Assembly (NCBI GenBank): GCA_039414355.1
Contig: JBCDJN010000005.1
Coordinates: 32,581 to 96,580, forward strand
Reading direction: 5' to 3'
DNA: 64,000 nucleotides
Source of the DNA: JBCCQL01 sp039414355
GTDB taxonomy: Bacteria > Planctomycetota > Planctomycetia > Pirellulales > Lacipirellulaceae
Under the pieces are notes generated by a model. That model was given only the letters and a program-made list of their open reading frames with translations. It had not been told where the DNA came from and ran no database searches. Position numbers and translations under genes: made by a program. The number at the start of each line of letters is the position of its first letter. Position 1 is the first letter of the stretch. Positions 1 to 8,478 of this stretch are shown piece by piece.

Positions 1-27
1 GACGGGCGCCCTTCGCCGCAGGAGTGC

Positions 28-1005
28 TCAGCCGAACAGCCGCCGCTGCGACTCTCGCACCAGCGGCCGGGCGTCGTAGCCGGCTTCGCGAAGCCGCTCG
101 TCGAAGCCGGGCGGGCCGTGGGTGCAGTGGATCACGTCCGGCTGGACGATCTCCGGGAGCCGCATCAGCTGGTCGAAGTCGGCGTGATCCGAGAGCGGCA
201 ACGCGTGGTCGACCCCTAGCCGGTGGCGTGTGGACGGGTCCATCGCCCAGCCGGAGACCGCGATCGAGACGGTTTCGCCGAGCCCCGCCAAGCGGAATCG
301 CTTCATCCCCCGCGGCAGCGTCACCACGGCGTGCCCCGCCAGCGGCCGCCCCGCGTAGCGACAGCAGGTCGCCTCGCCTGTTGAGAGGCTCATGCCGAGC
401 CGCTCGTACACCTCGCTGATGGCGAAGACCTCCGGGTGCTGCAGCACCGGAACGCCGGCGGTGGTGAGTAGCTTGGTTACCTCTTGGGCTTTGCCCAGTG
501 CGTAGGCGTGGACGACCGGCGTGCGGCCTTCATCCAGGGTGCTGCGGACGAGCCCGACGAGTTCGTTGGCCACCGCCTGTCGTGGCGGCAGCCGGTAGCG
601 GGGGTCTCCAAACGTGGTCTCCATGATCAGCACGTCCGCCCGCGGTGGGTCGGCCGGAGTGGCGGTGAGCGACGGACCCAGCTTGAAATCGCCGGTGTAG
701 AGCAGTCGTCGGCCCGCGTGTTCCGCCAGCAGCATCGCCGACCCCAGGCAGTGGCCGGCGGGCAGGGCCATGATCCGTGTGTCGCCGAGTTCCACGGGCT
801 GACCGTAGGGTGTCTCACGCACCCGGAGCCGCTGGCCCAGCCGGTGGCGGTACAGGGCCGCGGTTTCCGGCGAGGCGAACGCGAGTTCGTGCCGGGCCAT
901 GTGGTCGGCGTGCGCGTGCGAGACGAAGCACCGCGGCTGACGGCGACGGAGGTCGACGGCGAGCCGAGCCGTCGTGAGGAACAGGCCGTCTTCGTAGTGG
1001 AACAA
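28..1005 (-). CDS. MBL-fold exonuclease-like protein (Cft2/Ysh1 type)
   Basis: Metallo-beta-lactamase fold protein of 325 residues, of the group that includes the ligase-associated DNA exonucleases and the mRNA 3'-end processing factor family. The zinc motif HAHADH lies near residues 30-35, followed by the GHCLGSAM segment, the YTGDF segment, and a C-terminal SDHADF and CTHG segment, which together supply the expected metal ligands. Known relatives act as nucleases on DNA or RNA; the substrate here is not visible. The start is a TTG at 1005: reading upstream in frame there is no ATG or GTG before a stop, and the first internal ATG falls after the zinc motif. No DNA ligase gene is adjacent inside the window, although the gene that would follow it downstream lies outside. 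It is divergent from uppP, with about 100 bases between them. Confidence 0.8.
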   Translation of the reverse strand: MFHYEDGLFLTTARLAVDLRRRQPRCFVSHAHADHMARHELAFASPETAALYRHRLGQRLRVRETPYGQPVELGDTRIMALPAGHCLGSAMLLAEHAGRRLLYTGDFKLGPSLTATPADPPRADVLIMETTFGDPRYRLPPRQAVANELVGLVRSTLDEGRTPVVHAYALGKAQEVTKLLTTAGVPVLQHPEVFAISEVYERLGMSLSTGEATCCRYAGRPLAGHAVVTLPRGMKRFRLAGLGETVSIAVSGWAMDPSTRHRLGVDHALPLSDHADFDQLMRLPEIVQPDVIHCTHGPPGFDERLREAGYDARPLVRESQRRLFG

Positions 1006-1108
1006 GCGCGGTTGGGCGGCGGCGGCCGACGTCGGGGAATTGCGGAACGCACGATGCCGACTAGGCTAGGCCGCTCTGGGTCATCGAGGCAATCCGCGGC
1101 GGACACGC

Positions 1109-1906
1109 ATGGACTTACTGCAGATCCTGATCCTGGCCGTTGTGCAGGGGCTCACCGAGTTCCTGCCCGTCAGTTCGTCGGGACACCTAGTCGTCGCCAA
1201 CGAACTGCTCGAAGCCGCCGGCAGGCCGCAGGCGGAAGACCTGGTCGAGGTTAACATCGTGCTGCATGTCGGCACGCTGCTCGCGGTGCTGGTCTTCTAC
1301 CGCGGCGCCATCGCCCGCCTGCTGGGCGAAGACCGCCGGGCGATTGTGACGCTGCTCGCCGGCACGGTACCGGCCGTGCTGATCGGTTTGCCGATCAAGA
1401 TGTTCTTCGAAGAGGTGCTCGAGAACGCCTTGCTCGCCGGCTGCATGTTCCCGGTGACCGCCGCGATCCTGATCTGGGTCTCGCGGCGGCCGGAGGGCGA
1501 TCGCAGCTACACCGATCTCTCGCTCCGCGAGGCGGCAGGCATTGGCTTGATGCAGGCCTTCGCCCTGCTGCCGGGCATCTCTCGGAGCGGTTCGACCATC
1601 GCCGGCGGCCTGCTGGCGGGGCTGCGACGTGAGGCGGCCGGCACGTTCGCCTTCCTGTTGGCGATCCCGGTCATCGCGGGGCCGGGGCTCATCGAAGTCG
1701 CCAGGATGGCCAAGGACGCCAGCGAGGGCGCCGGGGCGGGCCAAACGCCGCTGCTAACGCTGCTGGTGGGCGCCGTCGTGGCGTTTGCCGTGGGGTACGG
1801 GGCACTGGCTTTGCTCATCCGGTTTGTGAAACAGGGCCGGCTGGGCATCTTTGCCTGGTATCTGATCCCGCTTGGCGTGGCCGTGGTGGCGTGGCAGATG
1901 AGCTAA
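1109..1906 (+). CDS. uppP: Undecaprenyl-diphosphatase UppP (BacA family)
   Basis: Integral membrane phosphatase that converts undecaprenyl diphosphate to undecaprenyl phosphate, recycling the lipid carrier for peptidoglycan and other surface polymers. The 265-residue length is typical. Both family signatures are present: the N-terminal LTEFLPVSSSGHL segment (about residues 14-26) and the second motif GISRSGSTIAGG near residue 155, with its Arg and Ser. Around seven or eight hydrophobic segments can be read along the protein. The start is ATG at 1109; no strong Shine-Dalgarno is visible. It stands alone between a divergent MBL-fold gene and the suf pair. The many glycosyltransferases in this window use related lipid-linked chemistry, but that link is inference. 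Confidence 0.96.
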   Translation: MDLLQILILAVVQGLTEFLPVSSSGHLVVANELLEAAGRPQAEDLVEVNIVLHVGTLLAVLVFYRGAIARLLGEDRRAIVTLLAGTVPAVLIGLPIKMFFEEVLENALLAGCMFPVTAAILIWVSRRPEGDRSYTDLSLREAAGIGLMQAFALLPGISRSGSTIAGGLLAGLRREAAGTFAFLLAIPVIAGPGLIEVARMAKDASEGAGAGQTPLLTLLVGAVVAFAVGYGALALLIRFVKQGRLGIFAWYLIPLGVAVVAWQMS

Positions 1907-1996
1907 GGGCCGACTCGTCGCCCTAGCCTTTGGTCGGCAGGTGGCCACTTCTGTTTGGCGACTTCCCGCAGCGCGGCTGGCTGCCTAGACTCAAAC

Positions 1997-2428
1997 ATGA
2001 CGAACATGCCCGCGACGTCTGCCATGCCTAGCGCGTTCAATCAAAAAGACGAAGAGCTCTACCAAGAGCACATCCTTGACCACTACGAAGACCCGTTTCA
2101 CCGCGGTTCGCTTGACGGCGCCACGCACGCATTCGAGGACAAGAACCCGCTGTGCGGAGACGTGGTGAAGATTGAGCTCGTGGTCGACAAGCAAGGGAAG
2201 GTCTGCGACTGCTACTTCAGCGGCGATGGCTGCGTGATCAGCCAGGCGAGTGCTTCGATGCTGCTAGAAGAGCTCCACGGCAAGACGATTGAAGAGGTTG
2301 AGGGATTCAGCGCCGAGGACATGCTGAAGCTGTACGGCGCCCGCCTGACCCCGAACCGGCAGAAGTGTTGTCTGCTCTCTTGGAAGGTGATTCAGCAGGC
2401 CGTGCACTCGCCGGTCCGCGAAGACTGA
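1997..2428 (+). CDS. sufU: Iron-sulfur cluster assembly scaffold SufU
   Basis: SufU/IscU-type scaffold or sulfur acceptor working with the cysteine desulfurase encoded next to it. Conserved cysteines occur in NPLCGD, GDGCVISQASAS and QKCCLLSW, matching the three-cysteine pattern of the SufU family; the ASAS segment before the helix is also typical. The C-terminus is helical, as expected. Start choice: the frame remains open upstream to a TTG at 1955, but ATG codons at 1997, 2006 and 2024 are more likely. The conserved part begins with FNQKDEELYQ just after 2024. A TAGACT hexamer ends six bases before the 1997 ATG. The gene is followed after about 40 bases by sufS in the same direction, so the two are probably cotranscribed. 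sufBCD are not in the window. Confidence 0.9.
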   Translation: MTNMPATSAMPSAFNQKDEELYQEHILDHYEDPFHRGSLDGATHAFEDKNPLCGDVVKIELVVDKQGKVCDCYFSGDGCVISQASASMLLEELHGKTIEEVEGFSAEDMLKLYGARLTPNRQKCCLLSWKVIQQAVHSPVRED

Positions 2429-2470
2429 GCCGTCGGCAACCTCCTAACGATTCTTCCAGAAGAGCCTCTC

Positions 2471-3757
2471 TTGCCCGCAACTCACACCGCCACCGGCGCC
2501 CTGCTGCCTGAGGCGATCCGGGACGACTTCCCGATCCTCCGCGAGACGACCGACGGCGGCCAGCCGATTGCCTTCCTCGACTCGGCGGCCAGCAGCCAGC
2601 GGCCGCGGCAGGTGATCGACGCCGTCGCCCACTGCTACGAGCACGACTACGCCAACGTCCACCGCGGCATCCACACGCTCAGCGAACGGGCAACCGACGC
2701 CTACGAGCTGGCTCGCCGCAAGGTGCAGGATTTCATCGGGGCGAAGCACCCGCACGAAGTGATCTTCACCGGCGGAACCACGGCCGGCATCAACGCCGTG
2801 GCGTCTAGCTGGGGCGGCGCCAACGTTGGCCCGGGTGACGAACTGCTGCTCAACGAGATGGAGCACCACTCCAACCTGGTGCCCTGGTTCCAGCTCGCCG
2901 AGCGGACCGGCGCCGTGATCAAGCACATCCCGTTGACCGCTGATGGCCGGCTGGACATGGCTCGCCTCGGCGAGGTGCTGACCGATCGCACGAAGCTGGT
3001 GGCAGTGACGGCGGTTTCGAACGTGCTCGGCACCATTAACCCGGTCACCGAGCTGACGCGGCAAGCCCACGCGGCGGGCGCCGTGGTGCTGGTCGACGCG
3101 GCGCAGAGCGTTCCGCACGCAAGGACCGACGTTGGGGAGCTCGACTGCGACTTCTTAGTGTTCAGCGCCCACAAGATGTGCGGACCGTCCGGCGTCGGCG
3201 TGCTGTACGGCAAGGAGGCGTTGCTGGACGCCATGCCGCCGTTCCTGGGCGGCGGCAGCATGATCAACCGCGTTTACGCCGACCGGTTCACGCCCGCCGA
3301 GCTCCCGGCCAAGTTCGAAGCGGGCACGCCGCCAATCGCACAGGCGGTCGGCCTCGGCGCGGCGGTTGATTACTTGCAGGCGATCGGACTCGACCGGATC
3401 GCCGCCCACGAGCATGCCCTGCTTGAGCAAGCCTGGAACGCCCTTTCGGAACAGGAAGGCGTGCAGCTGCTGGGGCCGGAGCCGCAGCATCGGGCCGGGC
3501 TGGTTTCCTTTGTGCTCGACCGGCCGCACGCCCACGACATCGCCCAACTCTTTGATCGCGAAGGGCTAGCGGTGCGGGCCGGCCATCACTGCACCCAGCC
3601 GCTGCACGACCGGCTGGGCATCACTGCCAGCACGCGGGCCAGCTTCTACCTCTACACCACGCCCGCTGAAGTCGACCTGCTCATTGAGTCGATACGGAGC
3701 GTGCGCGAGCGGTTTCGCCCCACCGGTCGCCGGCGCCGTCGGCGAGCCGAGGGCTAG
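2471..3757 (+). CDS. sufS: Cysteine desulfurase SufS
   Basis: PLP-dependent enzyme that takes sulfur from L-cysteine as a persulfide, leaving alanine, to feed Fe-S cluster assembly. The PLP-binding lysine is in FSAHKMCGP (K235) and the catalytic cysteine is in RAGHHCTQPL (C374); this is the class II (SufS) layout. The HRGIHTLSERAT segment near residue 60 is also characteristic. Length 428 is slightly above the usual 405-415, the excess being an N-terminal leader and a basic C-terminal tail rich in Arg. The start is a TTG at 2471; there is no ATG nearby in frame. It lies about 40 bases behind sufU, the usual partner. Nothing in the sequence indicates how it is regulated. Confidence 0.95.
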   Translation: MPATHTATGALLPEAIRDDFPILRETTDGGQPIAFLDSAASSQRPRQVIDAVAHCYEHDYANVHRGIHTLSERATDAYELARRKVQDFIGAKHPHEVIFTGGTTAGINAVASSWGGANVGPGDELLLNEMEHHSNLVPWFQLAERTGAVIKHIPLTADGRLDMARLGEVLTDRTKLVAVTAVSNVLGTINPVTELTRQAHAAGAVVLVDAAQSVPHARTDVGELDCDFLVFSAHKMCGPSGVGVLYGKEALLDAMPPFLGGGSMINRVYADRFTPAELPAKFEAGTPPIAQAVGLGAAVDYLQAIGLDRIAAHEHALLEQAWNALSEQEGVQLLGPEPQHRAGLVSFVLDRPHAHDIAQLFDREGLAVRAGHHCTQPLHDRLGITASTRASFYLYTTPAEVDLLIESIRSVRERFRPTGRRRRRRAEG

Positions 3758-3812
3758 CGTACCGGTCGCTGTGGGGCCGCCAACTCCCGTCGTGGGGCGA
3801 CCTGCACCGGCG

Positions 3813-3841
3813 TTGTGGCGTCATTTGTCACGCGTTATAAT
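3813..3841 (+). promoter_or_regulatory. Sigma70-type promoter of the fabZ-ACP-fabZ-fabF locus
   Basis: A perfect -10 hexamer TATAAT (3836-3841) is preceded by TTGTGG (3813-3818) with a 17-base spacer. In this GC-rich sequence such a match is uncommon. It sits in the gap between sufS and the first dehydratase gene, giving a leader of roughly 100 bases. It probably drives the lipid locus that follows. Confidence 0.65.
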
Positions 3842-3951
3842 CCGCCGCTCGCAAAATCCCTAAGCTGTGCAATTTCGCCAGGCCGATCCTTCGGCGAGCT
3901 GCTGGGAAGCGACGAACCACGCCCTTCCTGCTGCCGCCCAGGTACCCGTCC

Positions 3952-4470
3952 ATGCGATTCTGGTTGCTCGATGCGATCGAAGAGGTCGAGCCGGATCAGC
4001 GTCTGCTGGCGGTGAAGAACGTGTCGTACAGCGAGGAGTATCTGCAGGACCACTTCCCGGAGTTCCCGGTGCTGCCCGGCGTCTTCATGCTAGAAGCGGC
4101 GACGCAGGCGGCGGCCTGGCTGCTGAGGCTCACCGACAACTACGCGGACACGGTGATCGCCCTGAAGGAAGCCAAGAACATCAAGTACGCCGACTTCGTG
4201 CCACCCGGCAGGCAGCTACGAGTTGAGGTGACGCAGACCAAGAAAGAGCCCGGCACGGCGTCGTTCAAGGTGCAGGGCACGATCGGCGAGAAGAACTCTT
4301 TGACCGGGCGGATCGAGCTGGAACGCTTCAGCCTGGCTGACCGCGACCCTGAGCTGGCCGAGACCGACGCCCGCATGCGATCCTACTTCCGCAAGTGGGA
4401 GTCGGCGATCCTGCGGCCCGGCGTCTTCGCCGCCGACCTGGCGGCGCCAGCAACCCCCAACCCGGCCTAA
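3952..4470 (+). CDS. FabZ-like 3-hydroxyacyl-ACP dehydratase (first of two)
   Basis: Hotdog-fold dehydratase expected to remove water from a 3-hydroxyacyl chain carried on ACP. The catalytic pair is in DHFPEFPVLPGVFMLEA: His34 and Glu48, with exactly the 14-residue spacing of FabZ enzymes, followed by the usual AATQAA helix start. The protein has 172 residues against about 150 for FabZ; the extra length is a C-terminal tail ending in an Ala/Pro-rich segment. It opens a same-strand set with an ACP, a second dehydratase and a ketosynthase, so it probably works on a chain built by that set and not in housekeeping synthesis, though the latter cannot be excluded. A near-consensus promoter lies about 110 bases upstream. 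Confidence 0.85.
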   Translation: MRFWLLDAIEEVEPDQRLLAVKNVSYSEEYLQDHFPEFPVLPGVFMLEAATQAAAWLLRLTDNYADTVIALKEAKNIKYADFVPPGRQLRVEVTQTKKEPGTASFKVQGTIGEKNSLTGRIELERFSLADRDPELAETDARMRSYFRKWESAILRPGVFAADLAAPATPNPA

Positions 4471-4495
4471 GCCGGCAGAAGAAACCAAACAACGC

Positions 4496-4513
4496 CGCCG
4501 GCCGACGCCGGCG
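4496..4513 (+). other. Short perfect hairpin between the first dehydratase and the ACP gene
   Basis: CGCCGGC is followed by a four-base loop CGAC and its exact complement GCCGGCG. No T-run follows, so it is unlikely to be an intrinsic terminator. It could protect an mRNA end or affect relative expression of the ACP; this is inference. Short GC palindromes also arise by chance in this genome. Confidence 0.3.
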
Positions 4514-4557
4514 TATCCCACATCGAAGGCCAACTAAACGGAGGCGCCGCGAACGGC

Positions 4558-4941
4558 ATGGCATCGCAAGAAGAGATTTTCTCGAAGGTTCAGGAAGCGC
4601 TCGTCGAGGCGCTCGGCGTGGAAGAAGACGAGGTCACCCCCGAGGCCAAGCTGCAGGGCGACCTCGACGCCGAGAGCATCGACTTCCTGGACATCGTCTT
4701 CCGCCTGGAGAAGGCGTTCGACATCAAGATCGAGCGGGGCGAGCTCTTCCCGGAAGACATCCTGACCAACACCGAGTACCTGCAGGACGGCAAGCTCACG
4801 GCCGAGGGCTTGGAGAAGCTCAAGGAGCGGATGCCGTTCGCCAACTTGGGTGAGTTCGAGTCGAACCCCGTTGTTCAAAACCTGGGCAAGCAGCTCACGG
4901 TTCAGGACATGTGCAGTTTCGTTGAGCACAAGTTGAAGTAA
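4558..4941 (+). CDS. Acyl carrier protein, elongated
   Basis: Acyl carrier protein whose serine would carry the 4'-phosphopantetheine arm. The attachment site is the DLDAESIDFLDIV segment, with Ser40 in the position of the DSL serine of standard ACPs and a helix II of the usual type after it (FRLEKAFDIKI). At 127 residues it is much longer than the roughly 80 residues of housekeeping AcpP; the extra part is a C-terminal helical region of about 45 residues after the carrier core. GGAGG at 4540-4544 is a ribosome binding site, with a rather long 13-base gap to the ATG. It lies between two FabZ-like genes, which suggests a dedicated carrier for that pathway. Confidence 0.85.
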   Translation: MASQEEIFSKVQEALVEALGVEEDEVTPEAKLQGDLDAESIDFLDIVFRLEKAFDIKIERGELFPEDILTNTEYLQDGKLTAEGLEKLKERMPFANLGEFESNPVVQNLGKQLTVQDMCSFVEHKLK

Positions 4942-5020
4942 GGAGCGAGTCGGCGCGGGGCGACAGGCGGATGGCAGGCTGTGTTCCTGTCCGCTGCCGA
5001 ATGCCTGCCGCCCACTTCCT

Positions 5021-5569
5021 ATGCGCTGGTTCTGGGTCGATCGATTCACCGAGTACGTCGCCGGCAGTCACGCCGTGGCCGACAAGGGCGTGGCGTTGTC
5101 GGACGAGTTCCTGCACGACCATTGGCTCGGCTACCCGGTTATGCCCAACTCGCTCATCGCGGAGGGCATGGCGCAGACCGCCGGCCTGTTGGTGAGCGAG
5201 CTGTACGGCTTTAAAGAGCTGGTGGTGCTCGCCAAGTTCACGCGGCTCTCGTTCGATGGCCCGCTCCTGCCCGGCCAGTGCATCACTTACCGGGCGGAGA
5301 TCGGCCACCGCAAGGAGATCGGCGCCCAGGCGAGTGTGACTGGCGTGATCCGCAAGCCGGATGGTTCGGAGCATCAGCAGGCGCTCGCCGAGATCTTCTT
5401 CGCCCGCTTGGCCAATGACAGCGCCCCGGATAAGGGCCTGCCCGCCAAGCTCTTCGACCCCGACGACCTCTGCCACTGGCTGCACGTTACCGGCGTCTTC
5501 CGCGTTGGCGTCAAGGCGGACGGCAGCCGCATGCAGCCCGCCGACTACGGCCTGCCTGTTTACGGCTGA
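5021..5569 (+). CDS. FabZ-like hotdog dehydratase (second of two)
   Basis: Second hotdog-fold protein of the locus, 182 residues. The segment DHWLGYPVMPNSLIAEGMAQTAG puts His34 and Glu48 at the same positions and spacing as in the first dehydratase, so the catalytic pair is kept. The usual Gly after the second Pro is Asn here, and the His-Phe-Pro of FabZ is His-Trp-Leu, so the active-site entrance is different. Both proteins start MR(F/W) and share the same N-terminal layout, which suggests they are paralogues with different substrates, or halves of a heteromeric enzyme. The C-terminal 45 residues have no counterpart in FabZ. Function as a dehydratase is probable but not certain. Confidence 0.78.
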   Translation: MRWFWVDRFTEYVAGSHAVADKGVALSDEFLHDHWLGYPVMPNSLIAEGMAQTAGLLVSELYGFKELVVLAKFTRLSFDGPLLPGQCITYRAEIGHRKEIGAQASVTGVIRKPDGSEHQQALAEIFFARLANDSAPDKGLPAKLFDPDDLCHWLHVTGVFRVGVKADGSRMQPADYGLPVYG

Positions 5570-5677
5570 CGCTCGGCGAGCGGTTCCTCTGGCGGGCGGC
5601 GAGCGATCATTGGTACGCTGAGACGCGTCGTTGGCGAGGCTTCGAGACACCCACCACTCGTAGGCGGTCATCAAGCG

Positions 5678-6961
5678 ATGAAGAACCGAGTTGTCATCAC
5701 CGGGCTAGGCTGCGTCACGCCGCTCGGCGCCACGGTTGAGAGCCTGTGGGCGAACCTCCGCGAGGGGAAGAGCGGCGTCGGCCCCACCACGTTGTTCGAC
5801 GCCGATAACTTCCCGACGCACATTGCCGCGGAGGTGAAGGACTGGTCGGTCGCCGAAGTTGGCGAGGACCCCGACTTCTGGGCCGCCAAGGGCAGGCACA
5901 CCCGGTTCGCCGTGGGCGCCGCCAAGCAGGCGCTCGCCGACGCAGGGCTGAGCGACGGCGGCGTTGAGGACCCAACACGCTTTGGCGTTTATCTTGGCGC
6001 GGGCGAGGGGCAGCAGGACTTCCACGCCTTCAGCGAGATGATGGTCGCCGCGGTCAAGGACGGCGACTTCGACCTTCGGACCTTCATGCAAGAAGGCCTC
6101 AGGCGGCTCGACACCGAGGCGGAGCTTGAGCAAGAGCCCAACATGCCCGTGGCGTACGTCGCCGCGGTGGCCGGCGCTCAGGGCCCCAACCTCAACTGCC
6201 TCACCGCCTGCGCCGCCAGCAGCCAGGCCATCGGCGAGGCGACCGAGATCATCCGCCGTGGCGACGCCGACGTGATGCTCTCCGGCGGCGCCCACAGCAT
6301 GATCCACCCGTTTGGCGTGACCGGCTTCAACCTGTTGACGGCCCTGAGCGAGCGGAACGACGAGCCGCACCGAGCCAGCCGACCCTTCGACCTCCATCGC
6401 GACGGCTTTGTGCTGGGCGAGGGCGCCGCGATGCTCATGCTCGAGGAGTACGAGCACGCCCGCCGCCGCGGCGCGCCGATCTACGGCGAGCTGCTCGGCT
6501 ACGGCGCCACGGCGGACGCCTTCCGCATCACCGACACCCACCCGGAGGGACGCGGCGCCACGAGCTGCATCAAGATGGCGCTCGCCGACGCGGAGCTCAA
6601 CCCGGAAGACATCCACTACGTCAACGCCCACGGCACCAGCACAGCGGTGAACGACAAGGTGGAGACGCTCGCGCTCAAGCAGGGCCTGGGCGAGGAGGCG
6701 GCGCGGAAGCTGCCGGTATCAAGCACCAAGAGCATGATGGGACACCTGATCGCCGCCGCCGGCGCCACCGAGGCGATCATCAGCCTGATGGCGATGCGTG
6801 ACGGGGTCGCCCCGCCCACGATCAACTACGAAACGCCCGATCCCAACTGCGACCTGGACTACGTTCCGAACGAGGCGCGGGACACGCCCATCAAAACGGT
6901 GCTGAGCAACAGCTTCGGCTTCGGCGGGCAGAACGTGACGCTGATTCTGGGATCGGCTTGA
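5678..6961 (+). CDS. 3-oxoacyl-ACP synthase, FabF/KAS II type
   Basis: Condensing enzyme that extends an acyl chain with malonyl-ACP. The thiolase-fold catalytic triad is complete: Cys178 in CLTACAASSQ, His318 in NAHGTST and His356 in SMMGHLIAAAG. The glycine-rich SFGFGGQN end motif is also present. The 427-residue length is close to FabF (about 412), with an insertion of roughly 15 acidic residues around residues 115-155 before the active site. It closes the dehydratase-ACP-dehydratase-ketosynthase run; no ketoreductase or enoyl reductase gene is nearby, so those steps must be supplied from elsewhere. The housekeeping FabF may be another gene, which cannot be judged from this window. Confidence 0.93.
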   Translation: MKNRVVITGLGCVTPLGATVESLWANLREGKSGVGPTTLFDADNFPTHIAAEVKDWSVAEVGEDPDFWAAKGRHTRFAVGAAKQALADAGLSDGGVEDPTRFGVYLGAGEGQQDFHAFSEMMVAAVKDGDFDLRTFMQEGLRRLDTEAELEQEPNMPVAYVAAVAGAQGPNLNCLTACAASSQAIGEATEIIRRGDADVMLSGGAHSMIHPFGVTGFNLLTALSERNDEPHRASRPFDLHRDGFVLGEGAAMLMLEEYEHARRRGAPIYGELLGYGATADAFRITDTHPEGRGATSCIKMALADAELNPEDIHYVNAHGTSTAVNDKVETLALKQGLGEEAARKLPVSSTKSMMGHLIAAAGATEAIISLMAMRDGVAPPTINYETPDPNCDLDYVPNEARDTPIKTVLSNSFGFGGQNVTLILGSA

Positions 6962-6989
6962 TCCGCGCGTCCGGCTTGGCGCCGGTCGG

Positions 6990-8357
6990 CTAGCCGCCTC
7001 CGGCCCTGCCCTGCACGTTGGTGGGGGGCGTGGGCGCCGGGATCCACTGCCAGTAGATCATCCGCTGCTCGACCGGCTTGCCGACAAACTTGCGGACCAT
7101 CCACAGCGTCACGTAGATGGCGACGAACGTCACCACCGCGTTGTTGGTGAGGTTGGCCAGGTCGCCACGGGCGAGGCCCGGCATGTGGCCCACCACGCTG
7201 CTCGCAGCGGCGATCATGAAGGGGTTGTCGCGGTTCTCGGTGACGATCAGGTCAAAGAACCGGCAGAACCCTCCGTAGAAAATGGCGTACAGCACCAGCG
7301 CATAGAGCCCTCCCTCGGCAGCGGCGTAGCCAATCACACCCGGCGGCAGGGTGATCCTCGAGTGGTTCACTCCGTCGATATTCGCGATCTTGGCGAGCTG
7401 GTTTGCCAGCGGCTCCGGCTTCTCCGGCCAGATGCTCCGCGGGATCACCTGCAGCACCATCTGGCGCAGCGACAGGATGTGCTGCTGATCAACCTTCTTC
7501 GGGTAGGCCTCGATGCACCACAGCGTGGCCTCGCCGCAGAGCTGGCCATCGAAGATGGCCGCAGCGTGCTCAAGCGTGCGTTTGGAAGAGACCATCTCTT
7601 GAACGACCTGCGTGAAGGTCATCTCGCCAATACGGCCTCGCACCGCGGTGAACGAGGAGACGATCAGCAGAGCGGCGAGGCTGAGTGGCGCGAGCCAGAG
7701 CAGCAGCGTCTTCGGCTTAAGCCGGTTGCCCAGGCTGAAGTAGATGCCCCACATCAGCCCCAGACAGACGCCGACCAGCGGCCGACGCCCGTAGCTGCGG
7801 TCCAGGGCCAATCCCACGGCGGCGATGAAGATGACCGCGCTTCCCACAAGGACCAAGATGTTGGAGTAACGCCGGGCGACGACCCAGCCGACGAACACGC
7901 ACGAAACGGCCGCCAGCCCCACGCCCGTGTGGAAGGCGATGGAGCGGATGTACGGGATAAACTGCGCGAGCCGCATCCCCAAGCCGAGCATCACCAGCGT
8001 GAAGCCGACGATCAGTAGCGAAGCGTCCGTAGCGGTTGTGTTCTTCGTTTTGAGCCAGCCGGCGACGCCGCGCCACGGGCCCGGGAACCGGTAGGCGAGG
8101 AAGTAGACAACCAGGAACACCGCGGCGTAGCCGACGGCGATGAGGCCGGCGGCGTCGATGTCCTTGACCTGGAACTTGACGGTCGAGTCCCGCATCAAGA
8201 CGCCCGCGGGGCTGAACAACTGGTAGACGATGAAGCCCGCCAGGTAGATGTTGCGGGCGCTGAAGAGCTCGACCGAACGACTCAGTCCCTGCGCGATCAC
8301 CACGACCGCTACGACCGCCGCCATCGCATAGAGCAGAAAGGCGTAGAGTTCGGCCAT
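6990..8357 (-). CDS. Polytopic membrane protein, O-antigen polymerase-like
   Basis: Predicted inner membrane protein of 455 residues with about ten to twelve hydrophobic segments and a large non-hydrophobic loop around residues 240-330 between later segments. That layout resembles Wzy or oligosaccharide repeat unit polymerases, which link repeat units of surface polysaccharides on the outer face of the membrane. No sequence motif proves this, since the family is defined mainly by topology. The gene follows the sulfotransferase and acyltransferase genes on the same strand (gap 121 bases), which supports a role in polysaccharide assembly. The start is ATG at 8357. The 3' end faces the ketosynthase gene 28 bases away. 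Confidence 0.55.
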   Translation of the reverse strand: MAELYAFLLYAMAAVVAVVVIAQGLSRSVELFSARNIYLAGFIVYQLFSPAGVLMRDSTVKFQVKDIDAAGLIAVGYAAVFLVVYFLAYRFPGPWRGVAGWLKTKNTTATDASLLIVGFTLVMLGLGMRLAQFIPYIRSIAFHTGVGLAAVSCVFVGWVVARRYSNILVLVGSAVIFIAAVGLALDRSYGRRPLVGVCLGLMWGIYFSLGNRLKPKTLLLWLAPLSLAALLIVSSFTAVRGRIGEMTFTQVVQEMVSSKRTLEHAAAIFDGQLCGEATLWCIEAYPKKVDQQHILSLRQMVLQVIPRSIWPEKPEPLANQLAKIANIDGVNHSRITLPPGVIGYAAAEGGLYALVLYAIFYGGFCRFFDLIVTENRDNPFMIAAASSVVGHMPGLARGDLANLTNNAVVTFVAIYVTLWMVRKFVGKPVEQRMIYWQWIPAPTPPTNVQGRAGGG

Positions 8358-8478
8358 TGCAGCGGTGCGGGCGGGGGGAGCCGGTGGGAGGCGGCGACGG
8401 GGAGCCGACGCTCGACGGTTGGCGATGGGGGGGGAGTCTGGGTCTAGAAGCTTACGTCACCAGGGCGGGCCGGAAACC

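Noticed and set aside
5705..6631. 308-codon minus-strand frame opposite the ketosynthase
   Set aside because: Antisense of a catalytically complete FabF; no conserved motif.
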